DNA from: Favolaschia claudopus
Taxonomy: Eukaryota; Basidiomycota; Agaricomycetes; Agaricales; Mycenaceae
Length of the DNA stretch: 64,000 nucleotides
Assembly: GCA_037176885.1 (NCBI GenBank)
Contig: JAWWNJ010000002.1
Location: forward strand, 2,852,001-2,916,000
Reading direction: 5' to 3'
Under the pieces are notes generated by a model. That model searched no databases. It worked only from the letters and a program-made list of their open reading frames with translations, and was not told the origin of the DNA. Shown in pieces: positions 21,892 through 32,880 of this stretch. A program made the position numbers and the translations under genes. Numbering within the stretch: position 1 is the stretch's first letter; each line of letters opens with the position of its first letter.

Positions 21892-23268
21892 TCATGCAGA
21901 AATCAATCCACTGCGAGACCCAATGTAAACATCCATGCCTCGGGCACAGAGCCGGTTGAATGGTATCAGGTCCTCCTCAAAATACCGCGAGGAATCGTCA
22001 GTTGCTTCCTCGATAACGTGGAATGTCCGTAGCTTTGTGCACCCCGGAATGGTCTCCCATCGTCGAGTGATAGGCTGCGCCGCAAGCTGCAGAAGAGTGA
22101 AAAGCTCTGTTCTGCCCACGTTTTGCACAATGAAGGGAGAGTGCATAAAGGATAATGACCGAAGCTGCGGCAAGAAATTGTCCCCTCCCTCAAGAAAGGA
22201 GAAGAAATGGACGGCAAAACTTCCGGTCAGTATCCAGAGCTTTAATTCGACGAGGGGAAGGGTGGTGAAAGACGGTGAGAGAATTAAGGATGTCCCGTGC
22301 GCACTATCCAGCACAGTGATCACAAGCTTTTGAAGCGGCGGCGAGGAACGCTCTAAAAAGCAGTCAAAATTTTCGGCGTCAAATCTGTCTGCTCGACGAA
22401 TTTCCAGTGTTTGGAGAGCGGGTAGAGTGATCGAGTCAAGGACGAAGCCGGTAGTCGTGGTGCTGAACAAGGTGAGATGCTGCAGTTGAGGGAGATACAG
22501 CCGCTCGCGTCTGGCCACATCAATGGCATCCCCAACCAAGAATGGAGACAAAAAGCATTTCACCAAGATGGGGGTGAGGCGCATCAACTTCATGCAGGTC
22601 GTTACAGAGACCATTTCTGCCGTGATCGTGGTAAGCTGCTGCCACGGAAGCGACAGAAAAGACGGAAGAGTATCGCTAATCAGCACCTCTTGTAGGTTCG
22701 GGGCAGTCTCGAAGATCTTTATTCCCTGTCTGCGCTCGCAATCCCAATCATCCGTGAGGCGGATAGACAATCTTTGGAGTATGGCCAAATCAAGGACACC
22801 AGGGATATTCAGCTGGATCGTTTCCAGATCCTCTCCTCCGGTGTAGAATTCCAGAGAGCGCATCTGGCCCGAATGATTGCAAAACGTTTTTATCAACCTT
22901 CCGAGAGTCTTATTCTCCTTCAGCGGTCCCCTGATGCGCAACACCAGGGGGAAGTTCTTCGCGCGCTCAAACCAAGTTTGAGCGATCCGTCCTAACTTGG
23001 GAAGGTCGCCGGGATGTTTGAGCGTAATGTCGAAAGTTGTCCAAAGTGCTGGCGTGGAGATCGCAATCTGCCGCCATGCCCCGCAGACTTGAGTAAGAAG
23101 GAGCGGAGCCTCGTACACATTGACCACGTCCCCGACCCTCTGGGTAGGTGAGCAATGGCCGAAAATTTCAGATGTGATTTCGGGGGGCAGAGTAAGGATA
23201 CAACAGTCACAGGGGGCCAGATCCATGAGGTTGATTTGTGTCTGCAACTCGGTCAGTTGTCCTTCCAT
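21892..23268 (-). CDS. F-box-like protein (paralog 1 of divergent pair)
   Basis: Single exon, 458 residues. An F-box-like segment at about residues 25-70 reads ILTLPPEITSEIF, then LLLTQVCGAWRQIAISTPALW, the typical Agaricomycete pattern in which CxxWRxIAxxTPxLW follows the F-box helix. Leucine-rich segments run to the C-terminus, which ends near MDVYIGSRSG. The neighbour at 23467-24939 has the same order and end (GMDVYIGSKR), so the two are divergently oriented paralogs 198 bp apart. The likely role is substrate adaptor of an SCF ubiquitin ligase. This copy has a shorter N-terminus than its sister. Confidence 0.75.
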   Translation of the reverse strand: MEGQLTELQTQINLMDLAPCDCCILTLPPEITSEIFGHCSPTQRVGDVVNVYEAPLLLTQVCGAWRQIAISTPALWTTFDITLKHPGDLPKLGRIAQTWFERAKNFPLVLRIRGPLKENKTLGRLIKTFCNHSGQMRSLEFYTGGEDLETIQLNIPGVLDLAILQRLSIRLTDDWDCERRQGIKIFETAPNLQEVLISDTLPSFLSLPWQQLTTITAEMVSVTTCMKLMRLTPILVKCFLSPFLVGDAIDVARRERLYLPQLQHLTLFSTTTTGFVLDSITLPALQTLEIRRADRFDAENFDCFLERSSPPLQKLVITVLDSAHGTSLILSPSFTTLPLVELKLWILTGSFAVHFFSFLEGGDNFLPQLRSLSFMHSPFIVQNVGRTELFTLLQLAAQPITRRWETIPGCTKLRTFHVIEEATDDSSRYFEEDLIPFNRLCARGMDVYIGSRSGLISA

Positions 23269-23466
23269 TTCCTCCGGAAACAGAGTGTGTTAGCAAATTC
23301 TTTTGTTCGACCCAGCGTCCAAACAACAAAGGTTGTCGGTGAGGGAGTATCAGCTGGTCACATAAATGTGACATACTGTCACATCTATCACGTCATCCCG
23401 TGGATGTATCGGATCGGAACATTCTGGCACGTGTGTGTGACATAGCGCGTTCACCTCGAGTCCTTC

Positions 23467-24939
23467 ATGTCCACCGCTGCCTTGCTCGATGCCGCCTTAC
23501 GGCGACGAATTTCGGAACTCACCAGCAGAATAGTTCTGCTACGACAGATCTTGGAAGATGCGGAGGGACTGCTGGACACCTTGAAGAGCCAGCTCAATTC
23601 TCTCAACGATCCTGTCCTAGCTCTTCCCCCCGAAATCGCGTCTGAAATTTTCGTTCACTGTTTGCCTACCGAAACATTTGGGGACGTTGTTAACATATCT
23701 CAGGCTCCATTACTTTTGACTCATGTGTGCAGGGCATGGCGCCACATCGCCATTTCCCTGCCCGCACTTTGGACAACGTTCAATGTGACATTGAAGGACT
23801 CCGATGACCTTCCTCGACTCTCCTATATAGCACAGATCTGGTTCAAGCGCTCTAAAACCTGCCCTTTGAGGCTCAAAATTGGTGGGCTTTTGCAATACAA
23901 CAAAACCTTCCGAAGCTTTGCGAAACTATTCCAGAATCACTCTTATAGGATACGCTCTCTGGCACTGGATACTGGTGGAGAGGATTTGGAGATGATGCAG
24001 TCGAGACTCTCTGATAATCTGGACCTCACTTCGCTCCAAAAGTTATTCGTCCGCCTCTCCGACGACTACGATACCACGAGTGAAGGGACAATTGAGATGT
24101 TTGCCTCTGCCCCTAAACTGCATGAGGCAGTGATCAGAAATGTCCTTCCGTCCTTCCTCATACTTCCCTGGCAGCAGCTCACCACGTTAACTGTGGAAAT
24201 GCTCACCATCACGTGTACCTTGGACGTCCTGAAGCTGACTCCCAACTTGATGAACTGCTCCTTGTCTGCAGTCTTTGATGACATGGAAGACCCAATTCAA
24301 GCAACGGCAGATCAGCGGCTGTCTTGGCCAGACCTGCAGGCCCTCATCCTGTTTAAAACTACCGGTTCAGTACTCCCTTCGAGCGCACACATCCTCTTCG
24401 ACTTCATCACTCTTCCCGCTCTTCAAACGCTGAAAATTTCCGAAACCGATGGCTTCGAGGCGCAGGAGTTTGACTCGTTCTTGGAGCGCTCATGCCCGCC
24501 CCTCGAAGAACTTGTCTTGCATCTTCTCCACAATCTCAAAACATCCATAATTCTCTCTCCATCCTTTAACACTCTTCCCCTCGTCGAGTTGGAACTCTGG
24601 AACCCAGCCAGAGATTTCATCGTTGGCTTCTTCCCTCTTCTCCATAGGGACGACGCTCTGCCGCAACTAGAGACGATATGTTTCATGAGCTGTTGCCGGC
24701 GAGCAGAATCCGCCGACGACGTGGATATCCCAGAGATACTCCAGTCTGCCGCAGTGCCCATTACCCGACGATGGGAGACCGTACCGGGTTGCGCAAAGCT
24801 ATGGACATTCCACGTTGTCGAGGAAGAAGGCGACGATTCCTCGCGGTATCCGGAGGAGGATATGATACCATTCAAACGGCTCTGGGCGCGAGGTATGGAT
24901 GTTTACATTGGGTCAAAGCGGCCGGTCGCAGTGGATTGA
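23467..24939 (+). CDS. F-box-like protein (paralog 2 of divergent pair)
   Basis: Single exon, 490 residues. It begins with a heptad-like coiled coil (LDAALRRRISELTSRIVLL; QILEDAEGLLDTLKSQLNSL), then ALPPEIASEIF and LLLTHVCRAWRHIAISLPALW. This is the basidiomycete arrangement of coiled coil plus F-box-like domain. The rest is leucine-rich and ends RLWARGMDVYIGSKR. The coiled coil may allow dimerisation. The inverted orientation relative to the paralog suggests duplication by inversion, with a 198-bp shared promoter. The substrate is unknown. Confidence 0.77.
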   Translation: MSTAALLDAALRRRISELTSRIVLLRQILEDAEGLLDTLKSQLNSLNDPVLALPPEIASEIFVHCLPTETFGDVVNISQAPLLLTHVCRAWRHIAISLPALWTTFNVTLKDSDDLPRLSYIAQIWFKRSKTCPLRLKIGGLLQYNKTFRSFAKLFQNHSYRIRSLALDTGGEDLEMMQSRLSDNLDLTSLQKLFVRLSDDYDTTSEGTIEMFASAPKLHEAVIRNVLPSFLILPWQQLTTLTVEMLTITCTLDVLKLTPNLMNCSLSAVFDDMEDPIQATADQRLSWPDLQALILFKTTGSVLPSSAHILFDFITLPALQTLKISETDGFEAQEFDSFLERSCPPLEELVLHLLHNLKTSIILSPSFNTLPLVELELWNPARDFIVGFFPLLHRDDALPQLETICFMSCCRRAESADDVDIPEILQSAAVPITRRWETVPGCAKLWTFHVVEEEGDDSSRYPEEDMIPFKRLWARGMDVYIGSKRPVAVD

Positions 24940-25506
24940 TTCCTGCATGCTGCAACAGCTTTGACATCGTTATGTTTCTTGCTAGCACTATTTTCAATGG
25001 CCGTTCTTCTTGTCAACCACATACCCCCCTTTCAGCGACCATTCACAATGCAGTCTTGTACTGATGATGTTCTGAATGGTACGCGAGCATGTCGAAGCAT
25101 CCGCGAGGTGGGCATTCATAATTTTCGACCTGTTCCCTCGCTAAAATTTGTGTTGTCCGGAGGCCTGCACCGCAAAGAAGCATCAGACCGCTCACACGGA
25201 ATTCTCCACAGCCAATACTATAACTCTTCCTGTTTATTGTCTCGTTATCTCCACAATGACTGGCTGCGTGTCAATGAGACATCGACAGCGACGCAGCCGC
25301 CACTTTAAATAGTATTCTGGCTACGGTTATCGTTGCTGGTATGTATGACCTACAAAAACATTGTTCCTAGTTTGGAAGTGGCCGCTTCAGGCACCATATA
25401 TCATATCACAACCAAGTGACGTGCATGTTGTCGTCGAAAGCGATCCGGGAACTATGTATGGGAAGGATGGGTAGGGTCGGTCCGCTTCACAGTCCACAAT
25501 GATATT
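24940..25506. other. Spacer between convergent genes
   Basis: About 570 bp between the F-box gene and the NDUFAF3 stop. An open frame of 115 codons (24961-25308) shows no domain and is not called. I see no repeat. Confidence 0.4.
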
Positions 25507-26245
25507 TTACGGTGCTTTTATCGCAGCTCTGGACCATGGACGTGGAGTGAGAGGTACTAGTGCAGCAGCGACGCGTCTGCCCTCTTCCGCTAACAAATTG
25601 TACGTCGAGCACGCGTTACGCTTGAAAGAATCAGCTCCGCAAGATAATTTCGCTTGGGATACTCACTGTGCTCATCACGTCCAGCTGGATGCCCAATTCG
25701 GTCAAGTAAGAGTTTATAGATGGCGGGGGGTGTGCAAGATCTGCTCCGGTGCCGAGAATGAGAATTTCTGTAGAGTTGCAAATCGGCTTTAGGTTCTTTC
25801 AAACGAAGAGAACAAAAACTCACCTGGCCGCGGCACCGCGACTTCGAACACCTCCATATGTTCCCGCCGCCAGTCGGAGACAGAGGGAGGGGGGTCCCAC
25901 AGAAATACTTTCCCCTCAAGAAATATGCACGCGCCCGTGAGATGCAGCCCGTCTTCTAGGTAAATTCCGGCGGGAGTGATGGAAGCGACCTGGAATTCTC
26001 GTTGTAGCAGCATTTTGCCGACCAGGGAGCTAAGACTCACACACCTGGACGGCAGGCGGCGTCCCAGAAGCCAAGATATTCGTCAGTGTGACTGGTGGTC
26101 CTCTCGGAGAGTTTGCGGATGATTCGAGACGAGGATGAGTAGTGTGGAGAAGACGTGAGCTCAGTCTAGCCATTGAACGTGGTGGACGCGTGGCGAAAGG
26201 GAGTACGGTACGACGAAATAATTCCCTGGTCGGTAGTAATGACAT
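25507..26245 (-). CDS. NDUFAF3: Mitochondrial complex I assembly factor NDUFAF3 (Mth938/DUF498 fold)
   Basis: Four exons (26245-26045, 25989-25824, 25767-25667, 25620-25507) sum to 582 nt and give 193 residues. NDUFAF3 works with NDUFAF4 early in assembly of the complex I Q module in the mitochondrial matrix. The N-terminus MSLLPTRELFRRTVLPFATR is arginine-rich with no acid until position 8, as in a matrix-targeting presequence. The fold signature follows: ASITPAGIYLEDG, IFLEGKVFLWDPP, EILILGTGADLA (the GTG loop), LTELGIQLDVMST and the family-typical NACSTYNLLAEEGRRVAAAL. The splice sites are plain GT-AG. Confidence 0.92.
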
Positions 26246-27012
26246 TCTGGGAGGCCGAGAGGAAAGAGAGCGACGACGATCGTGTGAGGGATAGCTAGAG
26301 AAGAATAGGAAGGAAGAATAGGAAGGAAGTCACACGAGTCACAGACGAAATAACTTGACACGAACCTCCATCTCGCCAACGGGTTGGGCTTGTGACCTCG
26401 CAAAGGTAGGGTGGCGCGCAAGAAAGCGGCATCTACGTTCAAAACACAGCTCAAGCGTCTAATCAAGTGAATTTTTGGGGGAACTGGGACTCTCAAAACT
26501 GGGTTGTAATCAGCGATTTATCTACCCAAGTCTACCCAAGTACATCGCCTCAACTGCTCTTATTTCGTGTCCCCAGGGTTCATAGTCATAGGGCGTTACA
26601 CATATCCCGGCTTGGGGCCTCAACCTGACCTTCAAATTCGTGCTGAACCCGCGACCAAGAAGTTGCCGATTTCGAAGGAACTCGCTTTGGCGCCCAACCT
26701 GATATTATTCCAACTCGCAAGCAAGACCGATGGCGAAAGAAGGCGAGGCGTCAAAACACAATGATTACCGTCAACACTGTATTTCGGACGAATTGCCCTG
26801 AAGCCCGTAATCCCCATACTGTCAACGGGAACCCGACCGTTCAATGCCATCCCGCCCCAAATTGCAATTAAATCAGGACTCAATCTCAAGTCGGTCTGGA
26901 TAACCGGGCTCAACACGAATACTGAAAAAGCTTTCGGCGTCCCGAACAACACCGTCCGCCCGAATCCTCGCAAACTATTTGAACTCGCCAAAATGTGATC
27001 TGGCCTTCCGAA
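26246..27012. promoter_or_regulatory. Divergent spacer NDUFAF3/P450 with small tandem repeats
   Basis: About 770 bp. It contains a two-copy tandem GAATAGGAAGGAA near 26305-26330 and a two-copy TCTACCCAAG at 26520-26539. A 119-codon minus-strand frame at 26632-26991 has no domain and is not called. Confidence 0.45.
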
Positions 27013-29074
27013 ATGTTTGCGGAATCCGTAGCCGCCCTCTTGGTCACAACTGTCGCTCTGTTATGGCTTCTTCGTCGTTCATTTCTTTTACCACTCCCAC
27101 CTGGCCCGCGAGGACATCTATTCTTTGGGATCCCGTCAACCTCACTCAAAACCGAGCCATGGAAAACGTACGCCGGATGGGGCGTGCAGTACGGCGGTGT
27201 GTCTATGTAGGATCCTGTCTCTCTATTCCCTTAACAATACACCGCAGCCCCGATTCTCTGCTTCCGCGTCTACAACCGCCTCACAATCATCCTCAATAAC
27301 CACACCGCCGCGCACGATCTCCTTGAGCGTCGCGCAGCAATTTACTCAGGTCGCCCGATGTCGTGGATGTTCCACGTCATCTGTGGGCGCGGACCTGCGG
27401 TGTTCAATATCTCGGGCTTGGATCCGCGACACGCCGTTTATCGCCGTCTCCTTCAGAGCGGGCTCGGAGCACAGGCCGTCAAGGATTACTCCCCCATTCT
27501 AGAGGACGAGATTGGTGTGCTGTTGCGGGGGCTCAGAGAGACGCCAGCGCAATTCGAGCGTCATATACGAAGGTGTGTGCGCAGGGCTAGTGGATGGCTG
27601 GATGTGGATGTTTCTTAGTTCTCTTTAGGAACGCTACCGCAGTGATAATGAAGGTCGGCATGCGTCCAGTACCTCACCTTGAACCTCATCTGTCTCCGGC
27701 AGGTCGCTTTCGGCTATAGCGTACTGGACGATGACGACCCCTTCATCTCGTGCGTTCGTGAAATCGACACTTGACTCTGAGCTGACGCACAAATCGAAGC
27801 ACCGCAGATGAATCGTCAAAGATATCAGGATGGGCAATGGCGCCTGGACGCTGGATCGTAGATTATCTTCCCATTCGTACGCCCGTTTCCCTTTCTCCAG
27901 CCGAAAGCAACGTTGACGCGTGTAGGAAAGTCAGATTCGTCCCAGCCTGGTTCCCGTTCGCGCAGTTTCAGCGTCAAGGAGCGGAGTGGCGGAAGACTCT
28001 TGAATTCGTCTCCGATGTTCCGCATAATTGGGTGAAAGCGCAAATCGTGAGGTAGTGCTTCTTCCAGCTGCTCGTGCTAACCCCCAATATGAACAAAGGC
28101 AGCTGGGACCAATATCCCATCTTTTACCTCGCGTCTTTTGAAGCCCGGAATGAGTGAGGAGGAGGAAGATATTGTAAAGTGGTGTGCGGGGGCTTTGTAT
28201 GCCGGAGCTGCAGACACTGTGAGTTGGGAATTGATATTCAGTCTTAGTCAACTAAGATGATCCTTCCAAAGACCGTATCGGCCCTCATATCTTTCATCAT
28301 GCTCATGGCCCTTCATCCAAGCATTCAATTTCAAGCCCGAGACGAAATCGACGCTAACATCGGTCGACTTCCGCGCGTCTCCGACCTCGACCGTCTCCCC
28401 CTCCTACGAGCCATCTTGAAAGAAGTCATGCGCTTCGCCCCTGTCGGCAACCTTGGTAGCCCCCTTCCTGCTGCCCCTCCCACCGCAAGGCTAATCTGCT
28501 CAATCCAATTCCACAGCCCTACCCCACCAAGCCACTCAAGACGACGTATACGAAGCTCATCGCATCCCCGCCGGCTCCACCGTCATCCCGAACGTCTGGG
28601 CAATACTACACGACCCGGAATTGTATCCAGACCCATTCGTTTTCGATCCGGCGCGGTTTTTCAGTGGCTCGGGCTCGGCGAGCGCGGGTTTGAGTGCCCG
28701 GGCGGGCCAGCCAGATCCATACGCCTACGTCTGGGGATTTGGGAGACGGAGATGCCCTGGTGCGTGTCATACTACGTATACTTGGGTACGACAGTTGGCT
28801 CATCCCGTCGCTATCATAGGCATTCAATTCGCCGAGCCCGCTTTATTGCTCGCTATGGCTTGTATTCTACATACTTTCGTGTTACAGTCGGCGGAGGATG
28901 TGCAGGTGGAGTTCACGACAGGAATTACGAGGTCCGCTGGTGAAGCTCTTCGATGTCATGCAGGTGTTGACCTCTTCTGCCTGCAGTCATATCAAGCCGT
29001 TCGGAGTACGATTTACCGAGAGGTGGCCCGATTCTCAGGTGCCAACGAGCAAGGTATTCTCCTCCGACTGTTGA
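27013..29074 (+). CDS. Cytochrome P450 monooxygenase
   Basis: Intron-rich P450. The start MFAESVAALLVTTVALLWLL gives an N-terminal ER anchor, followed by the proline hinge PLPPGPRGH. After splicing, CFRVYNRLTIILN, SWMFHVICGRGP, the I-helix AGAADT (interrupted by an intron before the next Thr), the K-helix EVMR (ExxR), a PARF motif and the heme loop WGFGRRRCPG appear in order. The heme loop has Trp in place of the usual first Phe, which the family pattern tolerates. The last intron joins ITSHIKPFGVRFTERW, the usual C-terminal strand, and the stop is at 29072-29074. Unspliced it looks broken, but every break fits a GT-AG intron. Substrate unknown; no partner biosynthetic genes lie nearby. Confidence 0.85.
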
Positions 29075-29458
29075 GTTGCGTCCGTGACTGTATACCGAGG
29101 TCAAGTTTGGTGTCTTTTCATGAGCATTAGAATATAGAATGCATAAGTTTATAGGAAACGTACTGTACAGTAGGTAATGGTCTGTTCTAATATGGTCAAT
29201 GTTTTATGTTTTGTGTTCCAGAGAATATTGTACCTTTGGCGACAATCCATGCGAGACAACTCAAGGCAGTTTTAAGAAGTGACTGATCATTGTGGAGAGA
29301 CATTGAAGGAAGGGAGTCCCAAGTGGTGGTACTAAACCTCAAGTGAGTGTTTTTGTGCGTTACATTTACATACATTATCCACCTACGGCTAAGTATTACC
29401 CCAAAAGCGGAATTTAAAGAATGACGGACGCCAACCGGGGCCAACAACATTACAACTC
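29075..29458. other. Spacer between convergent genes
   Basis: About 380 bp, AT-richer than its surroundings, between the P450 and the DUF6533 gene; presumably 3' UTRs. Nothing else is seen. Confidence 0.4.
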
Positions 29459-30969
29459 TTACGCCATCTCATCACCACTCCACTGACCAGCCGAGCCTTT
29501 GGTCCTCGACTCGGCGTCGTCATCCTGCCCCATGTCGTTCATCGTGATAACATTCTTCATCACACGAACGACGATCCCAGTGTCCTCCACATTGGAGCCG
29601 CCGCCCGCGTTGCCGCGAGTGTTGTGAGCCGGCGTCCTCGAGGAATGTGTCTGGTCGCCCGAGACGCCATCACGCATATGTTCTATGGGTAGAGAGCTCA
29701 GTGAGCAAGTGTAACGCTGGAGGGTAGAGTAACATGGAATGCACCGGAAAGATTCAAGACGAAACGTCCACTAAAGATCGTGGTCGTGGCCATACCCAGC
29801 GTTGACGCGGCTGGCTGGAGGGCGGTGTTGGGGCTCTGGAAGAAAATGATGTTGATGATATTTAAGGCTGCATGGACGATGAGCGGCGATATAGCGTCGT
29901 GATTGTCGTGAACGCTTACCGCACAGGGCAATGAAATACATTATCCCATCCTCCAACATCATCCTCATCAGCTGGCTCAATGACGTCCGGCTCGAACTGG
30001 TGAACTTGAAGATATATACAGAGGTCAAGATCATGGTGACGACATCGTATACTCTGATTCAGGGCGTCAATATGTGTAGCGGGAGGGAAAGAATGACCTA
30101 CAAGCCGCCAACGTAGTAGAGCGAGGCTATTTTGATGCCCGGCGGGTTACCAGAGGTGCAAGTGCCCTAAGTATAATGTCAGAAGATCAAGTCAAAACGA
30201 CGAAGGTAACCGCATACATTGTTGTGGAAGGCTGTGAGCATGATTTCAGGAAACCATTCGACGTCCATGAGAATGAACGGCACTCACGAACTCGTTTCCA
30301 AAACGTCGAAATGAATTCAGGCTATACAACACACCAATCAGCGTGAATGCAGGTCCCAGAGATTGAAGGGAACTGACCACCGAGCAAGCTACGTAGGTCA
30401 CGATTAAGATATACAGAACCATTTGCGATTTGCGCGAGACGGCGTATGTTCTGATGTGTTTATGAGCTGAGACAGCAGAGGAAGGCCGATGCTTTGACAG
30501 ACCGAAGAGCCAAGATGGCCTGGGAAGCCATGTACAGGACCACTAGACTTATTTTAGAGATATCTCGAACGGAAAGTAGAATTGTAACGCACACTTGAAA
30601 ACTGGTGTCAGCCAGAAGTACCGCTGGCATGCCGCCGGGCTGAATTCATGAAAGAAACCCGTGTTCCCCAAAATGATCGACAAAAGGCCAACGTATCGCA
30701 CGATGATGAAGAGGATACATGCGACACTGCAGAGCAGTCGGTAAGCCACCGAAATAGTCATATCCGGCCTGGAACTCACGAGAGGCGGAAGGGACCTTTC
30801 TGCCTGCGGTACAGGCGAGCCTCGGCGGGCAGCGTTTGCAGGTAACTGAGGATAAGATATCAGCAATGATCGAGAACGCAACAAAACAAATTTACTCAAA
30901 GAAGGCAATCGCGTATGCAGAGACGCGAAGGTAAGATGCTAGCTGCGCAGTAGTTGTACCGGCTGCCAT
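29459..30969 (-). CDS. Seven-helix membrane protein with DUF6533 domain
   Basis: Multi-exon gene. The start MAAGTTTAQLASYLRVSAYA at 30969 is followed across an intron by YLQTLPAEARLYRR, the DUF6533 signature of a large basidiomycete family of seven-transmembrane proteins. Later exons give hydrophobic helices (CILFIIVRYVGLLSIILG; VLYILIVTYVACSV; VTMILTSVYIFKF; GIMYFIALTALNIINIIFF). A hydrophilic C-terminal tail rich in Ser, Asp and Gly ends SGDEMA. The family is of unknown function and is sometimes compared to receptors. The tail may be a regulatory cytosolic segment. Confidence 0.82.
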
Positions 30970-31672
30970 GGTGGACGGGTGAATGTATGGGCAACTCGCA
31001 AACTGCCATTGGAATTTTGCCTCGCACTTATAACTTGTGGCAAGGTTCCTGAACAGATCCGCTCCTGAGTCCAAGGATTTTCCTGGCCGCATCACAAGTC
31101 TTTATAGGGGGCCGATGTCGGGTACCCACAAAGGGGTGTCCGACGGCTCGCTTAAGCTTTTAAAATCCCCGAGCACCACTGGTGGCGAATGATGCATTGA
31201 TGATGACCAGTCGATGACCTTTGCGGCGCAAAAGATGGGGCTCGTGCGGTGGGGAAACGAAAGGTCTGCAAGTGAGAAGGCCGTTGCAAAATCTCGTCGC
31301 TATGAACCACAACGTAGATGGATTCGAGGGTAGTTTTCCGCGTGGACGAAGGCGTTCCTGAGACTCCACTACGTGAGGACCCGCGTGTTTCTCCAGATTT
31401 ATCTGTATAGGGGGGTGGACGGATATGTATGTCGAAGATGTGCCGTTTTCTGTCAATCGTAAAAGATTAGAGTTGCCCTGATCGTGCCGTGACTGTAGCC
31501 TCAAATGTCTACCACGAGCGAGCCACGCCTAGGCTCAGTGCCTCCTGAGTCAGGACTCTGAGGATTTGCCTTGGTACGCCAAAGAGACGACAACAACCTC
31601 ATCGCAAACCGAATTAGGGAATAATTTAGTCTGGACCGGGTCTGTGTGGCGAGCTATCGGAAGGATTTGTAT
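30970..31672. other. Spacer
   Basis: About 700 bp between the DUF6533 start and the F-box stop. Short frames only; nothing recognised. Confidence 0.4.
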
Positions 31673-32880
31673 TCAATCCTTCCAAAACATGGAAAGCTCC
31701 TCGAAATTGAAAGCAGTCCCTGCCTCTGCCTTGATCGCTCCGTCATCGGCTTTCGTCAAGACGCACGTCAGCTGTGAACCCAACACCACCTCTGCGCCAA
31801 GACCTACACGCCAAAGCGTGGGGCAGGCGTGTAATATAGCGGTCCCTAGACTTTGAATATGTACAGGAATGGCCATGTCGTAGCTGCTGGTGCTGAACCA
31901 GATTTCGTACAGAAAGTGCTCGATGTTCCGGACCTCAAGGATGAAGGATTCAAGCATGGGGAACTTCTTTCGGAGTATTTGCTGGGGTGCGTTCGTTGCA
32001 TTAGGCATACCCTGTAAGAGTCAGAATGGTAAAATTTATGAAACGGGGATCATACCACTTTTCTTTGCTCGGACATGCCTAGATGCCGCAGGGAGGGCAA
32101 GGCGTCCCCAATGGCGTTCAGGGTGTCGTTTATAGAGAAGGAAGCGCGCCTTCCCCAATGTCCTTGGACATTCAAGATCGTCAGAGTTTGAGAGTATGGT
32201 GCCAATGTGGTAAAATCCCGGATGGCTTTGGTTTCTATGCGCTGCCATGGTCTCTGGGGCAAGTCTTGAAGAGAAGGGGTGGCGAGCGCAATGACGCCGA
32301 GCAGTGGATTTTGGGACGTGGGGAGCGCTCGTTCATTAGGAATTGAAAGAATGCGAATCTCTGTCTGATTCCGCAAAAATTGAGGGTTGAGTCGATCGAA
32401 TGTCTTTGACCGATACTCAAATTTATGTAGGCGAAAGGGAAAGTCGATGAGTAGCAAGCGATGCAAAGAAACAATTTCTCCGTCCTCGACGGCATAACCA
32501 TTGTCGAAAATGCGCAACTCCTTGAGATTCACGCATCTGTGCAGCGCGTCTACTATGGTCGTGGCGTCCGATGGAAAAACTGGGGCATCTGGGAACCGCA
32601 GAACGAGCGCGTATATACGCTCAGCAAGGTATACCTGGCAGCAGATTGTGCGAGACCATGGATCTATACGCTGCACGCCAAGAAGGTCCAGGGAATGATA
32701 GAGAACACGTTGTGCTTCAGACCAAAAATTGCGAGAAGTGACACAAAGAGGGGCGATGTTTCCGCCCAAGCTCTTGAGTTCTTGACATATAACAGCACAT
32801 ATTTCTGGGGGAAGCGTAGACCAGGACATTTCGTGTTCAACTGACGTGGTGGAAGTGGTCAAAAGTGAAGGGATACGCAA
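31673..32880 (-). CDS. F-box-like protein, paralog of the gene at 1210
   Basis: Two exons (32880-32056 and 32011-31673) give 387 residues. TLPPEICAVICQELKSLG near residue 22 and AQRVLYHSLDLL match the F-box-like start of the 1210-2460 protein (PPEICAIICEMV; AQRLLYRSIDLS). LCVNLKELRIF-type leucine-rich segments and the C-terminal FNFEELSMFWKD (compare VFSMFWKPEN) also match. It is probably an SCF substrate adaptor. The two relatives lie 30 kb apart in opposite orientation. The short phase-0 intron is GT-AG with a CTGAC branch-like site. Confidence 0.75.

Noticed and set aside
26632..26991. 119-codon minus-strand frame upstream of the P450
   Set aside because: No domain, no start context and no neighbour logic; treated as promoter DNA.
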